From: Deltaproteobacteria bacterium
GTDB taxonomy: Bacteria; Bdellovibrionota; UBA1018
NCBI GenBank assembly: GCA_016194835.1
Contig: JACQAU010000324.1
Location: forward strand, 1 to 6,110
DNA: 6,110 bases
Direction: 5' to 3'
Below the pieces are notes generated by a model. It saw nothing but the letters and a program-made list of their open reading frames with translations, did no database searches and had not been told where the DNA came from. Position numbers and translations under genes: made by a program. Below, in pieces: positions 1-5,982 of this stretch; the stretch's first letter is position 1; each line of letters begins with the position of its first letter.

Positions 1-336
1 ATTTTGGGTTGATACAGCAATTACTAATATGGTCGGTGTTGATTTAGTCCATTCATCATAACCAGAACTTTCACAAGAAAAATATACATCTTTTGAAGGA
101 AAACATTGCCAATAGGGGTAAGCATTTGATTGTATAGAAAATGGCTCAGGCTTTATAATTTCACAGGTGTTCATTGCGAGATCATCAATATTTAAAATTC
201 CATAGTCTTCGCCCAACAAGCCATAGGGATACTGGGTATGAAGTTCTTTCAGGTGGTTTGAGACAGTATTTGATGTAGCAACATCTAATAACATAAAGGT
301 TGAACACACGCAAAGTAGGGTTATGATTTTTTGCAT
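1..336 (-). CDS. Secreted protein of unknown function, C-terminus cut off by the window edge
   Basis: An open frame of 112 codons runs from an ATG at 336-334 to the left edge without a stop, so the protein is partial. The N-terminus (MQKIITLLCVCSTFMLL) is a typical signal peptide: a lysine followed by a hydrophobic stretch, with likely cleavage near residues 20-22. No lipobox fits, because the cysteines at 9 and 11 are preceded by Leu and Val. The expected location is therefore periplasmic or extracellular. The exported part has cysteines at about 58, 78 and 88 and is rich in Tyr, Trp and Pro (for example AYPYWQCF), as in small folded secreted proteins. I do not recognise a family. Its start lies inside the 3' end of the lytic-transglycosylase-like gene (16 nt overlap, different frame), with GGAG 11 nt before the ATG. 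The two genes are thus probably co-transcribed and coupled. An in-frame TAG shortly upstream leaves no earlier ATG. Codon use looks like a real gene. Confidence 0.7.
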   Translation of the reverse strand, partial: MQKIITLLCVCSTFMLLDVATSNTVSNHLKELHTQYPYGLLGEDYGILNIDDLAMNTCEIIKPEPFSIQSNAYPYWQCFPSKDVYFSCESSGYDEWTKSTPTILVIAVSTQN

Positions 337-1091
337 TCTTGTAATCGCTCCAAATAATCTCTAAACCGACTCATAAGTTCTTGAGCTCTTTTCTGCTTTA
401 TTCTATTAGTTCCAGTTAAATCCTTTGATAGTCCTTTATATTCAATTACCGCTTCTTCCCAAGTTGCTGATCGCCCTAATTTACTGGAGGCTAAGACTTG
501 CTTTTGAAAAAGCCATCTAATACCTGCGCAAATATTTATGTTTGGGTCATTAAGATCTTTTTTAGTGAGCGTTAAGTAGTGGTCTTTGAGTTCTCCACGT
601 TCGTCTCCAAGGATTTTTCGAGTGTCATTAGTAATTTGACTAAGACCACGGGCACTATTTGGATTTAACTTGTCAGCAAGTTTTTTGGGATAAAAGCCTG
701 ATTCACTTGCGATAAGGGCTTTTACTAAATTTGGTTGTAGTGGATCATTAGAATTAAAGACATTGTTCCAGTACTGAATCCATCCAGCAATCAGATCATC
801 ATATGCACTTCCATCATTAAATTTTAGTGCTAACTCACAGGGCAAGTTTTTTAGAGTTGAAAAGTGAGCCTTTGCTATTTTTCCCATTTCTTCTGGATAC
901 ATCTGATCTTTTCCAGAGGGGTTTTTACAGCAACCTGCGCTTACGCGGTGACCTTGGACAATTGAGCCATTAGCTCTTTCGTAGGTGTTCTGGTAGTGAG
1001 CTTTTCGCCAGTATTGACCTACAGGACAAAGCCGCCAATTAATAATGGAACTTTTTTTGGTTTTTAGTGTTACTTGAGTATTTTTTATCAT
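321..1091 (-). CDS. Lytic transglycosylase-like protein (SLT/goose-lysozyme-type domain) without a signal peptide
   Basis: A protein of 256 residues. From about residue 118 to 225 it carries the SLT-type lysozyme fold pattern: ALIASESGFYP with the likely catalytic Glu130, then ARGLSQIT (147-154), NICAGIRWL (186-194) and WEEAVIEYKGL (211-221). Enzymes of this fold cleave the MurNAc-GlcNAc bond of peptidoglycan, forming a 1,6-anhydro end. The first 65 residues form a separate small segment with CPVGQYWRKAH (22-32), an Asn-Gly turn, GHRVSAGCCKNP (47-58) and a PSGKD tail. It looks like a compact Cys-containing domain that I cannot name. The start is fixed: an in-frame TGA lies two codons before the ATG, and the next Met is residue 64. 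No signal peptide is visible, which is odd for a wall enzyme. It may be released by lysis or a holin, exported without a signal, or have lost its leader. It overlaps the downstream secreted-protein gene by 16 nt. Domain call fairly sure; biological role unknown. Confidence 0.8.
   Translation of the reverse strand: MIKNTQVTLKTKKSSIINWRLCPVGQYWRKAHYQNTYERANGSIVQGHRVSAGCCKNPSGKDQMYPEEMGKIAKAHFSTLKNLPCELALKFNDGSAYDDLIAGWIQYWNNVFNSNDPLQPNLVKALIASESGFYPKKLADKLNPNSARGLSQITNDTRKILGDERGELKDHYLTLTKKDLNDPNINICAGIRWLFQKQVLASSKLGRSATWEEAVIEYKGLSKDLTGTNRIKQKRAQELMSRFRDYLERLQECKKS
348..351 (-). promoter_or_regulatory. Ribosome binding site for the secreted protein at 1-336
   Basis: On the minus strand GGAG lies 11 nt before the ATG at 336-334, inside the end of the transglycosylase-like gene. 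The spacing is slightly long, but it is one of the few Shine-Dalgarno-like sites in this window. It supports the chosen start and independent or coupled re-initiation after the upstream gene stops at 321. Confidence 0.4.
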
Positions 1092-1132
1092 ATCTCAATC
1101 AACCAAACTAAAACAAAGCAAAACATTTCACA

Positions 1133-1162
1133 ATCTTAAAGTGAAGCAAAGGAGTGAGTAAA
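1133..1162 (-). promoter_or_regulatory. Possible weak sigma-70-type promoter for the transglycosylase-like gene
   Basis: On the minus strand TTTACT (1162-1157) and TAAGAT (1138-1133) are separated by 18 nt. Each matches 4 of 6 consensus bases of the -35 and -10 elements. It sits about 40 nt before the ATG at 1091, in the gap behind the decayed ATPase gene. In AT-rich DNA such matches arise often by chance, so this is only a candidate. Confidence 0.2.
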
Positions 1163-1183
1163 AGATATAGAAGGTAACATAGT

Positions 1184-1630
1184 TCAGGATTTTACAATTA
1201 ATCCTAACAGGGCACCAGCTATGATCAACTCGATGAATTGGTAAGTTCTAACCATTTTGTTAGACGGGATTTTTTCGGCATAGTCTGCAATAGCAATAAG
1301 TACGTTTTTTTGATTAAAAGTAAGTAGATTAAAATAATTTTTATAAATGGACTCCTCCTGCTCTATAACTTGATTGATAACGGCATCTAAAAACTCATGA
1401 AGTGTTTTAAATTTTGAAATCTCTTGAGTAGATTGAAACACATAAGAAGCTAGTTTTTCAGTTTGGTATGGATGTCCTTGTGTGAGTTGGACAATTTCTT
1501 TAGCCAGTTCTTGTGAAAATGGATGCCTTGTTTTTTGGGTAAGGTGCAGAAGCGATTTTTCGAGTTCTATTGGAGAGATCAGCTCCGGTTCATCTTTGCT
1601 AAAAACCCAAAAATCCAAGAACCTTAGCAA
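1184..1630 (-). pseudogene. C-terminal remnant of a P-loop AAA-type ATPase
   Basis: A frame of 148 codons reads like the C-terminal third of the prokaryotic AAA ATPase family typified by PF01637. It has an acidic and hydrophobic helix, then FSQELAKEIVQLTQGHPYQT (38-57) matching the 'iv.lt.GHPyytq.la' signature of the helical lid. After that comes LLTFNQKNVLIAIADYAEKI (102-121), the usual 'L...Q..vL.aia' entry into the C-terminal winged helix. Walker A, Walker B and the rest of the nucleotide-binding domain, normally some 200 residues before this, are absent. No ATG opens the frame; the only usable start is TTG at 1630-1628, without a Shine-Dalgarno. The same frame continues about 22 codons upstream to a TAA without a better start. 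The C-terminus (ELIIAGALLGLIVKS) ends early compared with a full winged helix and may be frameshifted. I take it as a decaying fragment. A short expressed protein cannot be excluded. Confidence 0.6.
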
Positions 1631-1710
1631 AATATATGCTTTGTTTTTCTCATATGCAAAATTATTTGCAAAAATATCACAACCTAACTTCGTAGGAAAT
1701 TAATATTCCA

Positions 1711-1731
1711 TAGTACGCTAACAACGCACTA
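1711..1731 (-). terminator. Stem-loop just after btuD, possible transcription terminator
   Basis: TAGTACG (1711-1717) pairs with CGCACTA (1725-1731) across a 7-nt loop, giving a 7-bp stem with one G-T wobble in the RNA. It begins about 10 nt after the btuD stop, where an operon terminator is expected. It lacks a clear U-tract on the minus strand (TGGAATATTAATTT follows), so it would be weak or Rho-assisted, or simply an RNA 3'-end stabiliser. Confidence 0.35.
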
Positions 1732-1740
1732 GTTATAATT

Positions 1741-2532
1741 TTATAAAAAAATATGCGGGTGTAGGTTTGTCGGATTTTGTCCTAAAACAAAACTGGCTCC
1801 GGGGTAAAGTTTTTTTAAATTACTCTCTTTAAAAATATCTGCAATCTGCCCATGAGCTATTTTTTCGCCACGTAAAAGTAACACACAAGAATCAGCCAAC
1901 GAAAGACATTGATTTAAGTCATGAGAAACCAAGACTATAGAATAGTTTTTTTGAACTAATTTCTTAAGAAGCATGCCCATCATGGTTTGATGGTGAAGAT
2001 CCATTTTCGAAAGCGCTTCGTCTAATAAAATCACCCTACTTCCCTGCGCAAGCGCTCTAGACAAATTAACAAGCTGTCGCTCACCTCCGCTTAGTGTATG
2101 CAAAAAACGACCTCGCAAACCCCAACACACACATTGTTCCATTGCCCAGCGTGCAATGTCCTGTTTTTCAACATAATTATGCAAATGATGACAAATCCGT
2201 CCCATTAGAACAGTCTCTAATGCAGTCAATGGGAACTCTGCCTGAAGTTCAGAAGATAAATAAACAACTGATCTTGCTCTTTCATCAGGCGTCATTTTGA
2301 AAAGCAATCTATTTTGACAAAACACCTGCCCTGCACTTTCAATTTCTTTTAATGGCAAAATGCCTGATAGTATTTTCAGCAAAGTTGATTTGCCTGAAGC
2401 ATTTGGGCCTATAATGGTTATAATTTCGCCTTTAAAAAGTTCAAAAGAAATATCTTTTAAAACTTGTTTCTCGCCAAAAAAATAATTCAAGCTATAAGCA
2501 CCCAAAATAGGTTTAATTTCTTGATCTTCCAT
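1741..2532 (-). CDS. btuD: ABC importer ATP-binding protein, cobalamin/Fe-siderophore type (BtuD/FecE-like)
   Basis: A 263-residue cytoplasmic ATPase, the usual length for the FecE/BtuD/HmuV family, which powers the BtuC-type permease encoded just upstream. Motifs in order: Walker A GPNASGKST (42-50), family-typical FPLTALETVLMGR (100-112), ABC signature LSGGERQ (147-153), Walker B VILLDEA (167-173) with Asp171 and Glu172, D-loop SKMD (175-178) and the switch histidine in SHD (His204). Two features are unusual. The Q-loop position, normally 'YLPQE', reads YLSSE, so the canonical glutamine is serine. The residue after the catalytic Glu is Ala rather than the common Pro. The start overlaps the end of btuC by 20 nt in another frame, implying coupled translation and a 2:2 complex with the permease. 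Last gene of the lgt-plsY-btuFCD run. ATPase role is sure; the substrate (cobalamin, haem or siderophore) is inferred. Confidence 0.9.
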   Translation of the reverse strand: MEDQEIKPILGAYSLNYFFGEKQVLKDISFELFKGEIITIIGPNASGKSTLLKILSGILPLKEIESAGQVFCQNRLLFKMTPDERARSVVYLSSELQAEFPLTALETVLMGRICHHLHNYVEKQDIARWAMEQCVCWGLRGRFLHTLSGGERQLVNLSRALAQGSRVILLDEALSKMDLHHQTMMGMLLKKLVQKNYSIVLVSHDLNQCLSLADSCVLLLRGEKIAHGQIADIFKESNLKKLYPGASFVLGQNPTNLHPHIFL

Positions 2533-3451
2533 CGCTTAAAATCATCCAAATAAAAAGTGGAGCACCAACAAAAGCCGTAATGACACCAACAGGTAGTTCA
2601 TAAGGTTTTAATAAAACACGTGCCATCAAATCCGCCAATACTAATGCCACGGCCCCCCAGATAATACAAAAAGGAATCATATTGAAATGTAAAGAACCCA
2701 CCAATTTTCTACTAAAATGAGGAACAATGAGCCCCAAAAAGCCAATCATGCCACTACTGGCAACGCTTAATCCAACTAAAAGAGAAGTCAGAAAAATAAA
2801 CTGTCTTCTTAACTTAGGAACTGAAACTCCAAGACCGGAAGCATTTTCTTCGCCCATTAAAAAAGCATCTAGCTGTGTTGATTTTCGCCAAAGCATAAAT
2901 ATCAAAATTAGTGATACAAACAAAGTAAGTAAAACTCCATGCATACGAGCTCTAGATAAATCTCCCATAAGCCAAAAAAGCGCATTTTGCATGCCTTGTG
3001 CATCACCGATTGTCATGCAAATAGCAACACCACTGGATCCAAGAAAACCAAGCATTACTCCACAGAGCAATAGAGTCAGATTAGTTAGTCTTGTTTTTAG
3101 TGAGATAAGAATTAGAACAAGCATAAAAGCTAGGGCTCCTATAAAAGCTGATAGAGCCAATCCTAAAAACCAAGCTTCGAATCCAAGAACAATACCCAAG
3201 GCTGCACCTAAAGCTGCGCCCGAAGAAACTCCCAAAGTATATGGATCACAAAGTGGATTAGTAAAAAGCGCCTGTAACACAGCTCCAGCACACGCTAGAG
3301 ACATTCCACTACTAATGGCCAATAACACTCTAGGCAATCTCAATTGCACTATAGAATCAAAATCCAAACCAGAAGTCGCACCAAAACTAACACCAAAGTA
3401 AACTGCCATGATCAATACAATAAAACTAAATAAATATTTTTTAATAATCAT
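2513..3451 (-). CDS. btuC: ABC importer permease, FecCD/BtuC family
   Basis: A 312-residue, very hydrophobic inner-membrane protein with about nine to ten predicted membrane helices. It forms the translocation channel of a type II importer. FecCD-family signatures are clear: RLPRVLLA (38-45), GAVLQALFTNPLCDPYTLGV (56-75) followed by SSGAALGA, LMGDLSRA (161-168), GEENASGLGV (200-209), GFLGLIVPHFSR (237-248), which includes the loop region that contacts the ATPase, and ELPVGVITAFVGAPLF (285-300). The N-terminus is slightly shorter than in E. coli BtuC but includes the first helix. The start ATG shares ATGA with the btuF stop (4-nt overlap), with AGGA 11 nt upstream, and the 3' end overlaps btuD by 20 nt. 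The family also moves iron-siderophores and haem, so cobalamin specificity rests mainly on the binding protein next door. Confidence 0.92.
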   Translation of the reverse strand: MIIKKYLFSFIVLIMAVYFGVSFGATSGLDFDSIVQLRLPRVLLAISSGMSLACAGAVLQALFTNPLCDPYTLGVSSGAALGAALGIVLGFEAWFLGLALSAFIGALAFMLVLILISLKTRLTNLTLLLCGVMLGFLGSSGVAICMTIGDAQGMQNALFWLMGDLSRARMHGVLLTLFVSLILIFMLWRKSTQLDAFLMGEENASGLGVSVPKLRRQFIFLTSLLVGLSVASSGMIGFLGLIVPHFSRKLVGSLHFNMIPFCIIWGAVALVLADLMARVLLKPYELPVGVITAFVGAPLFIWMILSDGRSRN

Positions 3452-4302
3452 TGAAAAACTGTTCCTAGTGTCTTCTCTAACATACTTAGCCCTTCTAGCA
3501 ATCTTAAGGTTGGGCGCAACAGGGTGTCACCTAAAATTACGTGAATTTGATTTTGCCTAACTGCATTAATTTGTTTAAATTGCAGCCATTCGCGTTTCCA
3601 ACGATAAAAATGATAAAAGGATTTCAAATTTTTATCCATAGCAAAAATAATAATTACATCAGGATTTTTTTGTATAACATCCTCAAACGAAGGCCTGGGA
3701 TAGCTCATGCGAGATTCTGAATAAACATTTTGAACATTCAGAACATCCAAAATATCATTCAAAAATGTCCTTTTACCAGCAACCACCAGTGGTTGATACC
3801 CAATTTGTAGCAAAACTTTTTTTACAGCATGTTTTTTGTTACGCACTCTAATATTTTCAATACCTCTCTTAAGTTGTGCTATCATTTGAGAAGACATTTC
3901 TTTTTTACCAAGTGCATTTCCCACTGTATCAATTGATTGATATACTTCTGACAAACTGGTGGTATTGACTACTACAACTTGCAGCCCCAATTCACGAAGA
4001 TGTAAAATTTGATCTTTTGCATTTCCATCTTGTGTTGCAAAAATAAGATCTGGTTTTAATGACACTACTTTTTCTATATTAAACTTATAATATGGACCAA
4101 TGGATTCCTTGAGTTTCAATTTTGGAGGATAGTCAGTGTACTCACTCACTCCAACAATTTTAGACAAATCATCTCTTAAAAAATCAGCAACCAGCTCTCC
4201 AAGTGATGGCACAAGAGTAACAATACGTTTAGGTTCTTGAGCAAATATATGCAAAGAAACTAAAAATAAAGTTAAAATGAAATAAATAATTTTCTGAATC
4301 AT
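3448..4302 (-). CDS. btuF: Periplasmic substrate-binding protein, BtuF/TroA-like (probable cobalamin)
   Basis: A 284-residue class III (helical-backbone) binding protein that delivers its ligand to the BtuC-BtuD transporter. A signal peptide (MIQKIIYFILTLFLVSLHIFA) ends in a likely cleavage site after Ala21. There is no lipobox cysteine, so the mature protein should be soluble in the periplasm. The first lobe has RIVTLVPSLGELV (26-38), VGVSEYTDYPP (50-60, the BtuF-like 'GvtdycdyP' stretch), a GPYYKFNIEKVV segment (69-80) and LKPDLIFA (82-89). The second lobe has YQPLVVAGKRTFLNDIL (169-185), SYPRPSFEDVI (200-210) and NPDVIIIF (213-220). DYPP and the AGKRTFL segment favour cobalamin or a related corrinoid over a siderophore, but this is similarity by eye. 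The start ATG overlaps the plsY stop in an ATGA, so no promoter or riboswitch fits directly before it. No outer-membrane receptor is present in the window. Confidence 0.85.
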   Translation of the reverse strand: MIQKIIYFILTLFLVSLHIFAQEPKRIVTLVPSLGELVADFLRDDLSKIVGVSEYTDYPPKLKLKESIGPYYKFNIEKVVSLKPDLIFATQDGNAKDQILHLRELGLQVVVVNTTSLSEVYQSIDTVGNALGKKEMSSQMIAQLKRGIENIRVRNKKHAVKKVLLQIGYQPLVVAGKRTFLNDILDVLNVQNVYSESRMSYPRPSFEDVIQKNPDVIIIFAMDKNLKSFYHFYRWKREWLQFKQINAVRQNQIHVILGDTLLRPTLRLLEGLSMLEKTLGTVFQ

Positions 4303-4898
4303 TTTAACAAATCATCTAAGTTTTTTTCATGACGAAGTAAAACAATAAAAACCATTCCTGCTGCAAACCACAAATACAAACCCAAAGGATAAAACAAAGG
4401 AAGACATATTAATGTTAAAAAAACTCCCATCAAACTTGCAATAGAGCCGGTCTTTAATCTCACAAAACTCACTACATAAGCAATAATCCCAATTAGTGCA
4501 GCCCATGGAGATAATAATAAAAAACACCCAAAGCTTGTTGCCACACCCTTTCCGCCCTGAAACCTTAAAAAAGGCGAATAGCAATGTCCTAAAACCGAGA
4601 TAAAACCACTTAACCAGAGAACATTTTCAGAAACAGGGCCGTCATAATCAAATAAAAACGAGAAAAAGCCTAATTTTAGAACAATAAGCGGAATAACTCC
4701 TTTTAATACATCGCAAAAGAGAGTTAAAAACCCCACCGGCCAAAATCCAAACACACGACTAACGTTTGTGGTGCCAATATTCCCACTGCCAAGCCCGGTA
4801 ATATCTCGTTGATAAAAAACTCTAGAAAAAATCAGTCCAAATGGAATAGAGCCCAGTAAAAAAACCACGATATAAAATAAAATAATTAGCTCTATCAT
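4299..4898 (-). CDS. plsY: Glycerol-3-phosphate acyltransferase PlsY
   Basis: A 199-residue membrane protein, the standard PlsY length, with about seven hydrophobic segments. PlsY transfers the acyl group from acyl-phosphate (made by PlsX) to sn-glycerol-3-phosphate, giving lysophosphatidic acid at the inner membrane. The family's conserved blocks are all present: GSIPFGLIFSR (16-26), GLGSGNIGTTNVSRVFG (35-51), FCDVLKG (61-67), GHCYSPFLRFQGGKGVAT (104-121) and RHEKN (189-193). The GTTN in the second block is usually GATN, a mild change. It follows lgt by 3 nt (TAA, ACA, ATG) and overlaps btuF by 4 nt. No Shine-Dalgarno is visible before the start, so translation probably relies on ribosomes finishing lgt. 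An alternative-frame reading at 4327-4584 is a shadow of this gene. Confidence 0.95.
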   Translation of the reverse strand: MIELIILFYIVVFLLGSIPFGLIFSRVFYQRDITGLGSGNIGTTNVSRVFGFWPVGFLTLFCDVLKGVIPLIVLKLGFFSFLFDYDGPVSENVLWLSGFISVLGHCYSPFLRFQGGKGVATSFGCFLLLSPWAALIGIIAYVVSFVRLKTGSIASLMGVFLTLICLPLFYPLGLYLWFAAGMVFIVLLRHEKNLDDLLK

Positions 4899-4901
4899 TG
4901 T

Positions 4902-5672
4902 TTAATGTGCATTTTGCTTTATTTTTTTGCTTAACACAAGAACCGCTCCAATAATCACAAAAATCGAGATAAATTGACTAGTACTTAACACATCTTCGAT
5001 AATAAACCCTCTAATCACATCTCCTCTAAATACTTCAATCACACTCCTGATAATCGGATAAACAATAAAGTAGGTAAGTGCAACTTGACCATCAAAGCGT
5101 TTTATTTTAAAAATCCATAAGAGTCCAAAAAACAATAAAAACAAAGCACTTGATTCATATAATTGAGTGGGATGCAAGTTAATCCCATGCAATGCCGGCT
5201 CAACTAGATCAGAATAAAATTTAACGCCCCAATTAGAGCCGGTGGGCTTTCCATGGCAACAGCCAGCTAAAAAGCAACCCAACCTTCCAAATGCGTGAGA
5301 CAACACTACTCCAACACTTAACACATCCACCGTTTTCCATGCTGGTAATTTATATTTTTTAAAATACCACATTACAAATGGAATAACTGCCAGTAGTCCA
5401 CCAAAGAAAACAAATCCACCTTCCCAAATTCTAAGAAAACTTACCGGATCTGATGCAAAATCATTAAATCTTGTAATAGCAAATAAAATACGTGAACCTA
5501 AAAAACCAATAATAAGACACCAAAATGCCAAATCTACAATTTTTTCTGGATCAAGTTTGGATCGTGCAGCAAGTTTACGAAGAACATAAATAGAAATCAA
5601 AAAGCCAATAGCAATCATCAGTCCGTAACCATGAATAGGGATGGGTCCAAGCTTTATCAAAATAGGTCGCAT
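4902..5672 (-). CDS. lgt: Prolipoprotein diacylglyceryl transferase Lgt
   Basis: A 256-residue inner-membrane enzyme with about seven membrane segments. It transfers diacylglycerol from phosphatidylglycerol to the lipobox cysteine of prolipoproteins, the first step of lipoprotein maturation. Landmarks: IPIHGYGLM (11-19, the conserved HGY), GFLGSRILF (56-64), WEGGFVFFGGLL (83-94), the Lgt signature region GRLGCFLAGCCHGKP (129-143), HPTQLYES (167-174) and RSVIEVFRGD (209-218). The signature has Cys where E. coli Lgt has the conserved Asn of GRIGNF, followed by CC. I recall similar cysteine-rich forms in other lineages, so this looks like a lineage variant, and Arg130 is kept. The start gives the canonical short N-terminus before HGY. 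No good Shine-Dalgarno precedes it, and an out-of-frame ATG lies 19 nt upstream. First gene of the operon; the 61-nt gap behind the fic remnant must hold any local promoter. Confidence 0.95.
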   Translation of the reverse strand: MRPILIKLGPIPIHGYGLMIAIGFLISIYVLRKLAARSKLDPEKIVDLAFWCLIIGFLGSRILFAITRFNDFASDPVSFLRIWEGGFVFFGGLLAVIPFVMWYFKKYKLPAWKTVDVLSVGVVLSHAFGRLGCFLAGCCHGKPTGSNWGVKFYSDLVEPALHGINLHPTQLYESSALFLLFFGLLWIFKIKRFDGQVALTYFIVYPIIRSVIEVFRGDVIRGFIIEDVLSTSQFISIFVIIGAVLVLSKKIKQNAH

Positions 5673-5733
5673 AAAAGTAATTTCGCATTAAAACAATATA
5701 CATTCAAGATAATATATTCGACCCCAGTTGATA

Positions 5734-5982
5734 CTATTTTTCATGTAGCTTTTTAAGCAGTCTCAAGTAATCCTTGGTCGATTCATACACCATTGCACTA
5801 ATAAAGTTGGTAAATCCTACAGTGTCCTTTTTCCCGACCTGCGATTTCTGTACAAAGGCAATATAATCATTTCGTAAGACTGGAGGAATTACAGTAATAA
5901 CATGACCATTTTGAAAAAGAGCCAGATTCATAAGAAGCCTTGCTGTTCTTCCATTTCCATCTACAAAAGTGGAAGATGCAGC
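5734..5982 (-). pseudogene. 3' remnant of a Fic-family (FIDO domain) protein, broken at the catalytic histidine
   Basis: The frame ends at a TAG at 5736-5734 and is open rightwards to 5982, where a TAA (5985-5983) stops it. It encodes the C-terminal part of a Fic protein: TFVDGNGRTARLLMNLALFQ, then IPPVLRNDYI and a helical tail. Fic enzymes usually transfer AMP from ATP to Ser, Thr or Tyr of target proteins using HPFx(D/E)GNGRxxR. Here the second half (F.DGNGR..R, with the phosphate-binding loop and second Arg) is intact. The His and Pro positions read Ser and Thr, and only two or three unrelated residues precede them before a stop. The N-terminal half of the domain, including any inhibitory helix, is missing. 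The only ATG left (5931-5929) would give a 65-residue fragment starting after the motif, which cannot be active. Upstream DNA differs in composition, so the gene was cut by insertion or recombination, or the assembly joins two molecules here. Confidence 0.8.

Noticed and set aside
1482..1703. Plus-strand open frame of 73 codons
   Set aside because: It is antisense to the ATPase remnant, whose minus-strand reading matches a known family; the plus frame does not.
2094..2300. Plus-strand open frame of 68 codons
   Set aside because: It lies antisense within the btuD coding region, with no recognisable product or ribosome site.
2727..3401. Plus-strand open frame of 224 codons antisense to btuC
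   Set aside because: The opposite strand carries an unmistakable FecCD permease with all family motifs. The antisense product is Ser/Pro/Lys-rich low-information sequence, as expected from a mirrored hydrophobic gene.
4327..4584. Minus-strand open frame of 85 codons
   Set aside because: It is a shifted reading of plsY, whose own frame carries all the PlsY motifs.
5673..5733. Cobalamin riboswitch or strong promoter before lgt
   Set aside because: The gap is only 61 nt, too short for a cobalamin riboswitch. The AT-rich hexamers do not pair at proper spacing into a convincing -35/-10 set.
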